Assembly (NCBI GenBank): GCA_910588175.1 | Contig: CAJUQQ010000071.1 | Coordinates: forward strand, 1 to 9,566 | From: an uncultured Oscillibacter sp. | Lineage (GTDB): Bacteria > Bacillota > Clostridia > Oscillospirales > Oscillospiraceae | Direction: 5' to 3' | DNA: 9,566 bases | In this document: piece after piece, positions 1 through 6,753 of the stretch | How the letters are laid out: each line of letters starts with the position of its first letter | Position numbering within the stretch: the stretch's first letter is position 1 | Program-made: the position numbers and the translations under genes | Notes under the pieces: model-generated | The model's database searches: none | What the model was told of the DNA's origin: nothing | Seen by the model: only the letters and a program-made list of their open reading frames with translations

Positions 1-656
1 GCCAGGTCTTCTCCACCGCCGCCGACAACCAGACCAGCGTGGAGGTCAACGTCCTTCAGGGCGAGCGGGAGATGGCCGCCGCCAACAAGAGCCTGGGCCG
101 CTTCCATCTGGACGGCATCGCGCCGGCCCGCCGGGGCGTGCCCCAGATTGAGGTCACCTTTGATATCGACGCCAACGGAATTGTGAACGTCTCGGCCAAG
201 GACCTGGGCACTGGGACGGAACAGCACATCACCATCACCTCCTCCTCCAACATGAGCAAGGAGGATATCGAAAAGGCGGTGAAGGAAGCGGAGCAGTATG
301 CCGCCCAGGACAAAAAGCTGAAAGAGGAAGTGGAGACCCGGAATCAGGCTGATCAGATGGTCTACCAGTGCGAGAAGACCCTGGCGGACATGGGAGACAA
401 GATTCCCGCCGATGACAAGGGCAAGGTCCAGGGAGCGCTCGACAAGCTGAAGGAGACCCTGAAAGGCCAGGATACCGCCGCCATCAAGGCGGACACGGAG
501 GCGCTCCAGCAGGCGTTCTACGCCGTCAGCGAGAAGCTGTACCAGCAGGCCAATCCTCAGGGCGCTCAGCCCGGCGGCGACGCCGGCGGAGCGCAGGAGG
601 GCCAGTATTACGACGCGGACTACAAGGTTGTGGACGACGACGATCAGAAGAAATAA
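1..656 (+). CDS. dnaK: Molecular chaperone DnaK (Hsp70), C-terminal part only
   Basis: The gene is cut by the window edge. The reading frame runs from base 3 to the TAA at 654-656, giving the last 217 residues. The visible part begins inside the beta-sandwich substrate-binding domain (TSVEVNVLQGERE, then the FDIDANGIVNVSAKD signature of Hsp70). It continues through the helical lid (from about SNMSKEDIEKAVKEAEQYA) and ends in a Gly/Gln/Ala-rich disordered tail with the acidic terminus DADYKVVDDDDQKK, typical of bacterial DnaK. DnaK is a cytosolic ATP-dependent chaperone that binds exposed hydrophobic segments and works with DnaJ and GrpE. The ATPase domain, promoter and any upstream hrcA/grpE lie outside the window. 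dnaJ follows in the same direction after a 66-base gap holding a strong stem-loop. The GTG at base 39 is internal and is not a start. Confidence 0.97.
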   Translation, partial: QVFSTAADNQTSVEVNVLQGEREMAAANKSLGRFHLDGIAPARRGVPQIEVTFDIDANGIVNVSAKDLGTGTEQHITITSSSNMSKEDIEKAVKEAEQYAAQDKKLKEEVETRNQADQMVYQCEKTLADMGDKIPADDKGKVQGALDKLKETLKGQDTAAIKADTEALQQAFYAVSEKLYQQANPQGAQPGGDAGGAQEGQYYDADYKVVDDDDQKK

Positions 657-661
657 TGGTT

Positions 662-701
662 CATTCAATGGGACGGGGAGAAATCCCCGCCCCATTGAAT
701 G
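662..701 (+). other. Stem-loop between dnaK and dnaJ with a GAAA tetraloop
   Basis: Left arm 662-679 pairs with right arm 684-701: 18 positions with a single A-C mismatch (673 with 690), closed by the loop GAAA at 680-683, a GNRA-type tetraloop. The hairpin begins 6 bases after the dnaK stop codon and ends 11 bases before the dnaJ ribosome binding site. No T-run follows (the next bases are GCGTTATTC), so it is not a classical intrinsic terminator. I infer an mRNA-stabilising or processing hairpin protecting the dnaK message, or a partial attenuator that sets dnaJ below dnaK. Confidence 0.75.
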
Positions 702-722
702 GCGTTATTCGCAGGAGGCAAT

Positions 723-1859
723 ATGTCTGAGCAGAAACGCGACTACTACGAGGTCCTGGGTGTGCAGAAGGGCGCCTCGGACGATGAGATCAAGCGGGCC
801 TACCGGAAGCTGGCCAAGGCCAGCCACCCGGACCTGAACCCTGGCGACAAGGAGGCCGAGGCCCGGTTCAAGGAAGTCAACGAAGCCTACGAAATCCTTT
901 CGGACAAGGAAAAGCGGAGCCGGTACGACCAGTTCGGTCACGCCGGCATGGACCCCAACTTCGGCGCGGGAGGCGGCTTCGACGGGGGCTTTGACTTCGG
1001 CGATCTGGGGGATATTTTCGGCAGCTTCTTCGGCGGCGGCTTCGGCGGCGGGCGGCGGACCAACCCCAACGCTCCCCAGCGGGGGGAGAGCATCCGCATG
1101 TCCCTGATTCTCAGCTTCGAGGAGGCGGCTTTCGGCTGTGAAAAGGCCGTCACCGTGGAGCGGATGGAGACTTGCGCCAGCTGCCAGGGAAGCGGATGCG
1201 CCGAGGGCACCACCCCCGAGATCTGCCCCGACTGCCGCGGCACCGGCACGGTCCAGGTCCGGCGGCAGACGCCTATGGGGGTCTTTGCCACCTCGTCCCC
1301 CTGCTCCCGCTGCGGCGGCAAGGGGAAGATCATCCACCAGCCCTGCAAGGAGTGCCGGGGCACGGGGGCGGTGCGGCAGCGCCGGACCATCCAGGCCAGC
1401 ATTCCCGCAGGCATCGACAACGGGCAGACCATCTCTATTCGAGGCCAGGGAAACGCCGGGAAAAACGGCGGCCCCGCCGGGGACCTGCTTATCACCATCA
1501 CCGTCCGGCCCCACGAGATTTTCCGCCGGGAGGGCACTTCCGTCCTCTGTGAAGCGCCCATCACCTTTGCCCAGGCGGCCTTGGGCGCGGAGCTGGAGAT
1601 TCCCACCATCGACGGCAAGGTGAAATACGACATGCCGGAGGGAACCCAGAGCGGCACCACCTTCCGCCTCAAGGGAAAGGGCATTCCCTCCATCAACGGC
1701 CGGGGCCGGGGGGACCAGTATGTCACCGTTTACATTGAGACGCCCCGAAACCTGAACAAGGAGCAGAAGGAGGCCCTGCGGAAGTTCGCCGAGACCATGG
1801 GCGATGACAACTATGAGGAGCGGAAGGGCTTCTTCGGCAAGGGTAAGAAAAAGAGGTGA
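723..1859 (+). CDS. dnaJ: Chaperone protein DnaJ (Hsp40, type A)
   Basis: Complete DnaJ of 378 residues, the usual family length. It is the cytosolic co-chaperone that delivers unfolded chains to DnaK and stimulates its ATPase. Domains in order: J domain at about 1-70 with the essential HPD motif at 35-37; a Gly/Phe-rich linker at about 78-112; and a zinc-binding domain with four CxxCxGxG repeats (Cys pairs 151/154, 168/171, 194/197, 208/211), all intact. The C-terminal beta-domains (from about 220, including ASIPAGIDNGQ and MPEGTQSGTTFRLKGKG) are followed by a basic tail. The ATG at 723 is chosen because AGGAGG at 713-718 lies 4 bases upstream and MSEQKRDYYEVLGV is the normal DnaJ N-terminus. 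The in-frame ATG at 699 lies inside the preceding hairpin. The gene forms an operon with dnaK and, 6 bases downstream, a PHP phosphatase gene. Confidence 0.97.
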   Translation: MSEQKRDYYEVLGVQKGASDDEIKRAYRKLAKASHPDLNPGDKEAEARFKEVNEAYEILSDKEKRSRYDQFGHAGMDPNFGAGGGFDGGFDFGDLGDIFGSFFGGGFGGGRRTNPNAPQRGESIRMSLILSFEEAAFGCEKAVTVERMETCASCQGSGCAEGTTPEICPDCRGTGTVQVRRQTPMGVFATSSPCSRCGGKGKIIHQPCKECRGTGAVRQRRTIQASIPAGIDNGQTISIRGQGNAGKNGGPAGDLLITITVRPHEIFRREGTSVLCEAPITFAQAALGAELEIPTIDGKVKYDMPEGTQSGTTFRLKGKGIPSINGRGRGDQYVTVYIETPRNLNKEQKEALRKFAETMGDDNYEERKGFFGKGKKKR

Positions 1860-1865
1860 GGGACG

Positions 1866-2678
1866 ATGTATCTGGCTGACTATCATCTGCACTCCCGCAT
1901 CTCGCCGGATGCCGGGGATTCCATGACCGCCCTGGCGGAGGCCGCCGTGGCGGCGGGGCTGGATGAGCTCTGTTTCACCGACCATGTGGAGCCCATTGCC
2001 TGGGCCAGCACGAACCTCCGGGAGTCCTATGACTGGTCCGCTCTGACGGCGGAGTTTGATGCCGCCCGGGACGCCATGGGGGACCGCATCAAGCTGCGCC
2101 TGGGCATTGAGCTGGGGGATGCCTGCTGGGATTTCGCCCACACGGAGAAGCTGCTGGCGGATGCGCCGCCCCTGGATTTTATCATCGGCTCCGTCCATAT
2201 GCTCTCCAAGCGCTATCAAGGTCTGGACCTCTACTACTTCGACCCCAAGACGGAGGAGGAGGCCTACGACGGCATCGCCGACTATCTGGGCCGGGTAAAG
2301 GTGATGGCGGAGTGGGGACAGTTCGACGTGCTGGGCCACTTGACGCTGCCTCTGCGCTACCTCAACGAGAACCGGGGCTGGAACCTGAGCATGGAGCGCT
2401 TCGGCTGGGAGATCACGGAAATTTTCTCCATTCTGAAACAGAAGGGGATCGGCATTGAGCTGAACACCAACCGGGGCGGCACGCCCCTGCCGGACGAGAT
2501 GTGGCTGCGGCTGTATGAGGACATGGCGGAAGACCCCATTGTCACCCTTGGCACCGACGCCCACGCCGCCCAGTTTGTGGGCTGCGCGGTGCGGGAACGG
2601 CAAGCGCTGCTGCGGCAGTGCGGCTTCCGGCGCTTCTGCACCTTCGAGAGGCGGAAGCCGGTCTGGCACAGCCTTTGA
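1866..2678 (+). CDS. PHP-domain phosphatase, probable histidinol-phosphatase (HisK/HisJ family)
   Basis: A 270-residue protein spanning a complete PHP domain. Metal-binding motifs are in place: HxH at 7-9 (DYHLHS), TDH at 38-40 (FTDHVEP), Glu82 in GIELG, His111 in GSVHML, DVLGH at 154-158, and D231/H233 in GTDAHA. This pattern and length match HisK/HisJ-type histidinol-phosphatases, which remove phosphate from L-histidinol phosphate in histidine synthesis. No other his gene is visible, so the exact substrate is an inference from family; another PHP phosphoesterase role is possible. The ATG lies 6 bases after the dnaJ stop. The ribosome binding site AAGAGGTGA (1851-1859) contains the dnaJ TGA, so translation is probably coupled to dnaJ and the gene rides on the heat-shock message. 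The 124 bases that follow hold a GC palindrome (2680-2691) and the rpiB promoter. Confidence 0.85.
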   Translation: MYLADYHLHSRISPDAGDSMTALAEAAVAAGLDELCFTDHVEPIAWASTNLRESYDWSALTAEFDAARDAMGDRIKLRLGIELGDACWDFAHTEKLLADAPPLDFIIGSVHMLSKRYQGLDLYYFDPKTEEEAYDGIADYLGRVKVMAEWGQFDVLGHLTLPLRYLNENRGWNLSMERFGWEITEIFSILKQKGIGIELNTNRGGTPLPDEMWLRLYEDMAEDPIVTLGTDAHAAQFVGCAVRERQALLRQCGFRRFCTFERRKPVWHSL

Positions 2679-2733
2679 GGCCGCGCGCGGCGGGGATGGG
2701 CGAAAAAGGTCTGATTTGCAGGGGAAAAGCACC

Positions 2734-2762
2734 TTGATTTTTTGAAAAAAATGGAGTACAAT
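2734..2762 (+). promoter_or_regulatory. Sigma-A-type promoter of rpiB
   Basis: A -35 hexamer TTGATT at 2734-2739 (4 of 6 to TTGACA) and a -10 hexamer TACAAT at 2757-2762 (5 of 6 to TATAAT) are separated by exactly 17 bases. The spacer is A/T-rich (T-run then A-run), unlike the GC-rich surroundings. Transcription would start near 2769, leaving a leader of about 34 bases before rpiB. This separates the rpiB transcript from the dnaK-dnaJ-phosphatase one. Confidence 0.75.
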
Positions 2763-2802
2763 ATAAGCCACAAAAAATGAGAAGACATGGAGGAATACTG
2801 CC

Positions 2803-3240
2803 ATGAAAATTGCGCTGGGCTGTGACCACGGCGGCTATGAACTGAAACAGCACATCAAGATGGTTCTGGAGAAGCTGGGCCATGAGGCGGAGGACTTCGG
2901 CTGCTCCTCTAAGGAGAGCTGCGACTATCCGGATTTTGGAGCCGCCGCCGCCCGGGCCGTGGCGGAGGGGAGGTGCGACCGTGGCATCGTGGTCTGCACC
3001 ACCGGAATCGGTATCTCCATCGCCGCCAATAAAGTGAAAGGCATTCGCTGTGCCCACTGCGCCGACTGCCTCCAGGCGGAGATGACCCGCCGCCATAACG
3101 ACGCCAACATGATGGCCATCGGCGCGGGTTTCACCGGTCCCAACATGGCCGAGCGCATGGTGGAGGTGTTCCTGGCCACCGAGTTTGAGGGAGGCCGCCA
3201 TGCCCGCCGTGTGGAGAAGATGATGGCCCTGGAGGGCTGA
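2803..3240 (+). CDS. rpiB: Ribose-5-phosphate isomerase B (RpiB/LacA/LacB family)
   Basis: A 145-residue protein of normal RpiB length. It interconverts ribose-5-phosphate and ribulose-5-phosphate in the cytosolic non-oxidative pentose phosphate pathway. Motifs seen: GCDHGG at 6-11 with Asp8/His9; the catalytic cysteine Cys65 in VVCTTGIGISIAANK; the conserved RRHNDANMMAIGA block with His at about 98; and EGGRHARRVEKM near the C-terminus. Two oddities are visible. The residue after the catalytic Cys is Thr where E. coli RpiB has Gly (CGTGIG). The protein also has eight cysteines, including a CxxCxxC at 83-89. GGAGG at 2789-2793 lies 9 bases before the ATG. It has its own promoter and is followed after 55 bases by a putative glycoside-hydrolase-like gene, probably on the same transcript. 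A LacA/LacB role is less likely because no galactose-6-phosphate pathway genes are nearby. Confidence 0.93.
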   Translation: MKIALGCDHGGYELKQHIKMVLEKLGHEAEDFGCSSKESCDYPDFGAAAARAVAEGRCDRGIVVCTTGIGISIAANKVKGIRCAHCADCLQAEMTRRHNDANMMAIGAGFTGPNMAERMVEVFLATEFEGGRHARRVEKMMALEG

Positions 3241-3295
3241 GCTTTCCGGAAGACCAGAACGACGGGAGCGCCGCTCCTGAAAAGAGGTGACGCGC

Positions 3296-4366
3296 ATGGC
3301 AGGTGCCAAGGGCTACAGCAGTTACCGGGGCCGGGGGCCCAGATGGAAAATTTTGCTGGCGGTTGTGCTGGTGGTGGTGATCGCCGTGGCCCTCAGCGTT
3401 GTCTATTTAGGGGAGCACGTCGTCTACAGCGCCGACGGCCGCCGTCAGATCGTTCTGCCCTGGCAGAGGGAGGAGCGGGACGCTCCGCCGGACGGGGAAG
3501 AGGAGGATCCGGATCAGCCGGACGTGTCCGTCACTGTCCAGGAGCCGGAGGAGCAGGAGCCCCGGGAGATTGCGGCGGGTTCTCTTCCGGCCAAAGCGCT
3601 GACTGCGGCGGACTGGACGGCGTGGTCCGGCGAAACGAAGAACAAAGATTTCAACGCCGTGGCCGTCCGGCTGAAGACCAGCAACGGGACGATCTACTTT
3701 AACTTTACCGGCGCTGTTTCCGGCGCGGTGGAGACCGAGCTGGACACCGCCTCCACGCTGAGCGCCCTCACTTCCCGGGAGGGGCTGCACACCATCGCCA
3801 GCGTGGCCTGCCTCCAGGACTTCAAGGCCGCCAACGCCGACGTGGAGGGCCGGGGGCTGAAAAACACCGGCGGCTATATCTTCTACGATGGGAACAACAA
3901 TCTCTGGCTGGACCCCGCCAAGCCTTCGACGCGGGAGTATGTCTGCGACCTGGCCAAGGAGATCGCGGAGCTGGGCTTTGACGAGCTGCTGCTCACGGAT
4001 TTCAGCTATCCCACTGTGGGAAAGATCAATAAAATCAACTACAACACCGACGTGCCCCTGGCCAACAATCTGGACCTGCTCCTGGGCGACCTGAGGACGG
4101 CGCTGGAGCCCTATGACATCCTCCTGTCCGTGGAGGTGCCGGAGGCTGTCATCGCCGAGGGCCCCGACACGGTGGCCGGACTGGATCTGAACCGTCTGGC
4201 GATTCGGGTGGACCGGATTTACGCCGCCACTACGCCGGAAAAGGTGGAGACCCTCTCCGCTCTGGTAACCCAGGCGGCGGGAGCGGAGGGGACGGCGGAG
4301 TTCGTCCCGGAGCTGACGGCGGACAGCCCCGGCATGACGGGAAACCGCCTGATTCTGGCGGAATAA
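3296..4366 (+). CDS. Membrane-anchored putative glycoside-hydrolase-like protein (DUF4015-type TIM barrel)
   Basis: A 356-residue protein. After a short basic N-terminus there is one hydrophobic segment at about 18-38 (KILLAVVLVVVIAVALSVVY), so it is probably an N-terminally anchored extracytoplasmic protein. A Pro/Glu/Asp-rich linker follows at about 57-92. The C-terminal domain has features I recognise from the putative glycosyl hydrolase family DUF4015 (PF13200): FNAVAVRLK at 119-127, GLHTIASVACLQD at 163-175, WLDP at 204-207, and an AKEIAELGFDE segment ending at 230. Its usual continuation, about IQFDYIRFP, is replaced by LLLTDFSYP, so the Asp is displaced by one position. The substrate is unknown; a cell-wall or polysaccharide glycan is a guess. 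The ATG at 3296 is chosen because AAGAGGTGA (3282-3290) sits 5 bases upstream. The in-frame GTG at 3287 is part of that ribosome binding site. An intrinsic terminator follows 24 bases downstream. Confidence 0.7.
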   Translation: MAGAKGYSSYRGRGPRWKILLAVVLVVVIAVALSVVYLGEHVVYSADGRRQIVLPWQREERDAPPDGEEEDPDQPDVSVTVQEPEEQEPREIAAGSLPAKALTAADWTAWSGETKNKDFNAVAVRLKTSNGTIYFNFTGAVSGAVETELDTASTLSALTSREGLHTIASVACLQDFKAANADVEGRGLKNTGGYIFYDGNNNLWLDPAKPSTREYVCDLAKEIAELGFDELLLTDFSYPTVGKINKINYNTDVPLANNLDLLLGDLRTALEPYDILLSVEVPEAVIAEGPDTVAGLDLNRLAIRVDRIYAATTPEKVETLSALVTQAAGAEGTAEFVPELTADSPGMTGNRLILAE

Positions 4367-4390
4367 CGGAGTTGCTTATGTGAGAAAAGG

Positions 4391-4421
4391 CTCCCGGAGG
4401 GAAACCCCTCCGGGAGTTTTT
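4391..4421 (+). terminator. Intrinsic terminator after the rpiB operon
   Basis: A perfect 11-bp GC-rich stem (4391-4401 with 4406-4416), loop AAAC, is followed directly by TTTTT at 4417-4421. An A-rich stretch just before the stem (AGAAAAGG) pairs further with the T-run and could make it work from either strand. It ends the rpiB / glycoside-hydrolase-like transcript. Confidence 0.93.
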
Positions 4422-4456
4422 GGTATAGGGAAAGAGATGGTTCGCGGGTGATGAGA

Positions 4457-4504
4457 ATGAAGGGCGGAACGGCTGGCCCTCCGCCGCCGGAGGGCGGCCG
4501 ATGA
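4457..4504 (+). CDS. Possible 15-residue leader peptide overlapping comEC
   Basis: A mini-ORF reads MKGGTAGPPPPEGGR and stops at TGA 4502-4504, overlapping the comEC ATG as ATGA. GGTGAT at 4447-4452 could pair with the 16S anti-Shine-Dalgarno end, with a 4-base gap to the ATG. The same frame also opens at ATG 4451. Four consecutive proline codons (4478-4489), a kind of sequence known to slow ribosomes, coincide with a hairpin covering the comEC ribosome binding site. All of this could be chance in GC-rich sequence, and no homolog is known to me. It is recorded because position, overlap and hairpin agree with a translational-coupling leader. Confidence 0.25.
   Translation: MKGGTAGPPPPEGGR
4476..4495 (+). 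promoter_or_regulatory. Hairpin sequestering the comEC ribosome binding site
   Basis: GCCCTCC (4476-4482) pairs perfectly with GGAGGGC (4489-4495) around a GCCGCC loop. The right arm contains the whole comEC ribosome binding site GGAGGG (4489-4494), which lies 6 bases before the ATG at 4501. The stem is seven pairs, six of them G-C. Folding would block initiation at comEC unless a ribosome on the upstream mini-ORF opens it; that role is inferred. Confidence 0.5.
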
Positions 4505-6753
4505 GGCGGCTGGCGGTATTTGCCGGGGGCTTTTCCCTGGGGGTGTTTTTAGCCCAGTACCTCTTGGGGGACGGCTGGCCGCTGCTGGGAGGCGGGATAG
4601 CTTTGGCGCTGGGGCTGGCGTCCACGGGCCTGCCTGGGATGTGGCGGCGGCGGGCCGTGGTGCTCTTTGCGGCGCTGTCCCTGGGCCTTGGCTGGAGCTG
4701 GCTCTACGCCCGTCAGGTCCAGCGGCCCGCGCAGGCCATGGCGGGCCGGACGGAGACGGTGGCCGCCACGCTCTGCGGCTATGCCTCGAAGAGCGATTTC
4801 GGCGCCCGGGCGGTGGTCCGGCTGGAGGGCGTCCCCGGCAAGATCATGCTCTACGCCGGGGAGGAGCTGCTGGACCTGGTCCCAGGCCAGACCGTCGCCG
4901 GACAGGTCCGCTTTCAGGACGCCGCCCGGATCCGGGACGAGGATATTACCACGTTCACATCAAAAGGTGTTTTTCTCCTGGCCTATGGCCGGGGTGAGCT
5001 CACCCTGGGGGAAGGGACGCGGCACAGCCTCCGCTGGCTTCCCGCCTGGGCGGGACGGGCCATGCGGGAACAAATTCAGATCCTCTTCCCCGGGGACGCC
5101 GCCGGCTTTCTGACGGCCATCCTCACCGGTGACCGGAGCGAGGTCTCCGGGAAGGCTTATACAGCCCTCACGGAGGCGGGGCTGAATCATATCCTGGCGG
5201 TGTCCGGCATGCACTGCGGCTTTCTCATGGCCCTGGCGGGCTTCCTGCTGCAAAGCCGGAAGCTGCAAGCTCTGCTGGGTATCCCGCTGCTGGCGTTTTA
5301 CGCCGCCCTCACCGGCGGCAGTCCCTCGGTGCTCCGGGCCTGTATCATGCTGTCCCTGCCCTTGCTGGCGATTCTGGCCCGCCGGGAGAACGACGGGCCT
5401 ACGTCGCTGCTGGCGGCCCTGTTTCTGATTCTGCTGGCAAACCCCTTCGCCGCCGCGTCGGTGGGACTCCAGCTGTCCTTTGCCGCCATGGCGGGCATCC
5501 TCTGGCTCACACCAAGACTCTGGAAGGGGCTGACCGGCGAAAAGAAACGGGGCAGGGCATTCCGCTTCCTGGCGGCTACCTTCTCCGCCTCTATGGGGGC
5601 CATGGTGTTCACCGTGCCGCTGGCGGCCTATTATTTTGGCGCCCTGGTGCTGATTGCCCCGCTGAGCGGCGCCCTCTGCCTCTGGGCGGCGGTCTGGGCC
5701 TTTACCGGTGGACTGCTGTCAGTGACCGTCAGCTTTTTCTGTCTGCCTCTGGGAGCACTGCTGGCCCTTCCGGCCCGGCTGGCGGCGGAGTTTATCCTTT
5801 TGGCCGCCGGGCTCCTCTCAAAGATTCCCTATCACGCCGTCTACACCGCCAATCCCTACCTGAAATACTGGCTGGTGTACGCCTACGTTCTCTTTGCCGC
5901 CGCCTGCCTGGTCCGGCGGACGGGACGGCGGAAGTATGCCCTGGCTTCCGTTTTGGCGGCGCTGACCTTAGCGTTGACGGTCCGCCTGGGCGAAGCCCGG
6001 TATCACAGCGATCTGGATGTCCTGGTGCTGGATGTGGGCCAGGGGCAGAGTGTGGTTCTGGCCTCCGGCGGCGCCTTCGCCCTGGTGGACTGCGGCAGCG
6101 CCAACAGCTGGAAGGACCCCGGCGAAACCGCCGCCCGGCAGCTGGCCGCCATGGGCTGCAAGCGTCTGGACTACCTGCTGCTCACCCACTATGATAAGGA
6201 CCACGTCTCCGGCGTGACAGACCTGCTGGACCGGCTGGAGGTGGACACGCTGCTGGTTCCCGGGGGGGAGGACAGCGCGGGTCTCCAAGGCGTGGTCCTC
6301 TCCGCCGCCGGGGAACACGGCGTCAACGTCCGCTTTCTCACGTCCCGGGAAGGGTTGGATTTCGGCAGGGGAACCCTGACGGTCTTTCCGCCCGTGGGGG
6401 AAGGGGAGGACAATGAGCGGGGCCTGGCTGTTCTGGCTTCCGCCGGAGACAACGATCTGCTGATCACCGGCGACATGGACGCCGCCACGGAGGCAAAGCT
6501 GCTGGAGGCTTATGACCTGCCGGACATTGAGGCCCTGGTCGCGGGGCATCACGGCTCCAAATACGCCTCGTCCCAAGCTCTGCTGGAGGCCCTGAGGCCG
6601 GAGACGGCCTGCATCAGCGTGGGCTCCAATCCCTACGGGCATCCCACGGAGGAGACCCTGCTCCGCCTGGCCCGGCAGGGCTGTGACATCTATCGGACGG
6701 ACCTGCACGGGACCGTTCATCTCGCCTGGAATCAGGAGGAAAGCCATGGCTGA
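4501..6753 (+). CDS. comEC: ComEC/Rec2-family competence protein, DNA uptake channel
   Basis: A 750-residue protein of full ComEC length. The family forms the inner-membrane channel that takes up single-stranded DNA in natural transformation. Order: two N-terminal hydrophobic segments (about 4-22, 28-68); a soluble region (about 85-170); the multi-pass competence domain (about 195-495) with the signature LTGDRSEVSGKAYTALTEAG and HILAVSGMHCGF at 230-241; then a metallo-beta-lactamase-like domain (about 505-748). In that domain I see LDVGQGQS at 510-517, LTHYDKDH at 561-568 (HxDxDH, a form seen in ComEC instead of HxHxDH), ITGD at 655-658, HHGS at 683-686 and YGHP at 712-715, so the site looks intact. 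GGAGGG lies 6 bases before the ATG, inside a hairpin. The stop overlaps the holA start region by 8 bases. No comEA or pilus genes are visible, so a working transformation system cannot be judged from here. Confidence 0.95.
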   Translation: MRRLAVFAGGFSLGVFLAQYLLGDGWPLLGGGIALALGLASTGLPGMWRRRAVVLFAALSLGLGWSWLYARQVQRPAQAMAGRTETVAATLCGYASKSDFGARAVVRLEGVPGKIMLYAGEELLDLVPGQTVAGQVRFQDAARIRDEDITTFTSKGVFLLAYGRGELTLGEGTRHSLRWLPAWAGRAMREQIQILFPGDAAGFLTAILTGDRSEVSGKAYTALTEAGLNHILAVSGMHCGFLMALAGFLLQSRKLQALLGIPLLAFYAALTGGSPSVLRACIMLSLPLLAILARRENDGPTSLLAALFLILLANPFAAASVGLQLSFAAMAGILWLTPRLWKGLTGEKKRGRAFRFLAATFSASMGAMVFTVPLAAYYFGALVLIAPLSGALCLWAAVWAFTGGLLSVTVSFFCLPLGALLALPARLAAEFILLAAGLLSKIPYHAVYTANPYLKYWLVYAYVLFAAACLVRRTGRRKYALASVLAALTLALTVRLGEARYHSDLDVLVLDVGQGQSVVLASGGAFALVDCGSANSWKDPGETAARQLAAMGCKRLDYLLLTHYDKDHVSGVTDLLDRLEVDTLLVPGGEDSAGLQGVVLSAAGEHGVNVRFLTSREGLDFGRGTLTVFPPVGEGEDNERGLAVLASAGDNDLLITGDMDAATEAKLLEAYDLPDIEALVAGHHGSKYASSQALLEALRPETACISVGSNPYGHPTEETLLRLARQGCDIYRTDLHGTVHLAWNQEESHG

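Noticed and set aside
2706..2743. Possible intrinsic terminator after the PHP gene: AAGGT/ACCTT with a T6 run at 2738-2743
   Set aside because: The outer stem is only 5 bp around a 20-base interior with at best two further pairs, and the T-run belongs to the rpiB promoter region. Termination here is possible but not supported.
705..2804. A 699-codon open frame on the minus strand across dnaJ and the PHP gene
   Set aside because: It lies antisense to two clear, conserved genes. Long antisense frames are expected in GC-rich coding DNA, and its translation shows only low-complexity Ala/Gly/Pro/Leu-rich sequence with no recognisable domain.
4421..4429. Extended -10-like TGGTATAGG just after the rpiB-operon terminator, a candidate comEC promoter
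   Set aside because: Only four of six -10 positions match and there is no -35 at the right distance (that position is inside the terminator hairpin). The comEC promoter remains unidentified.
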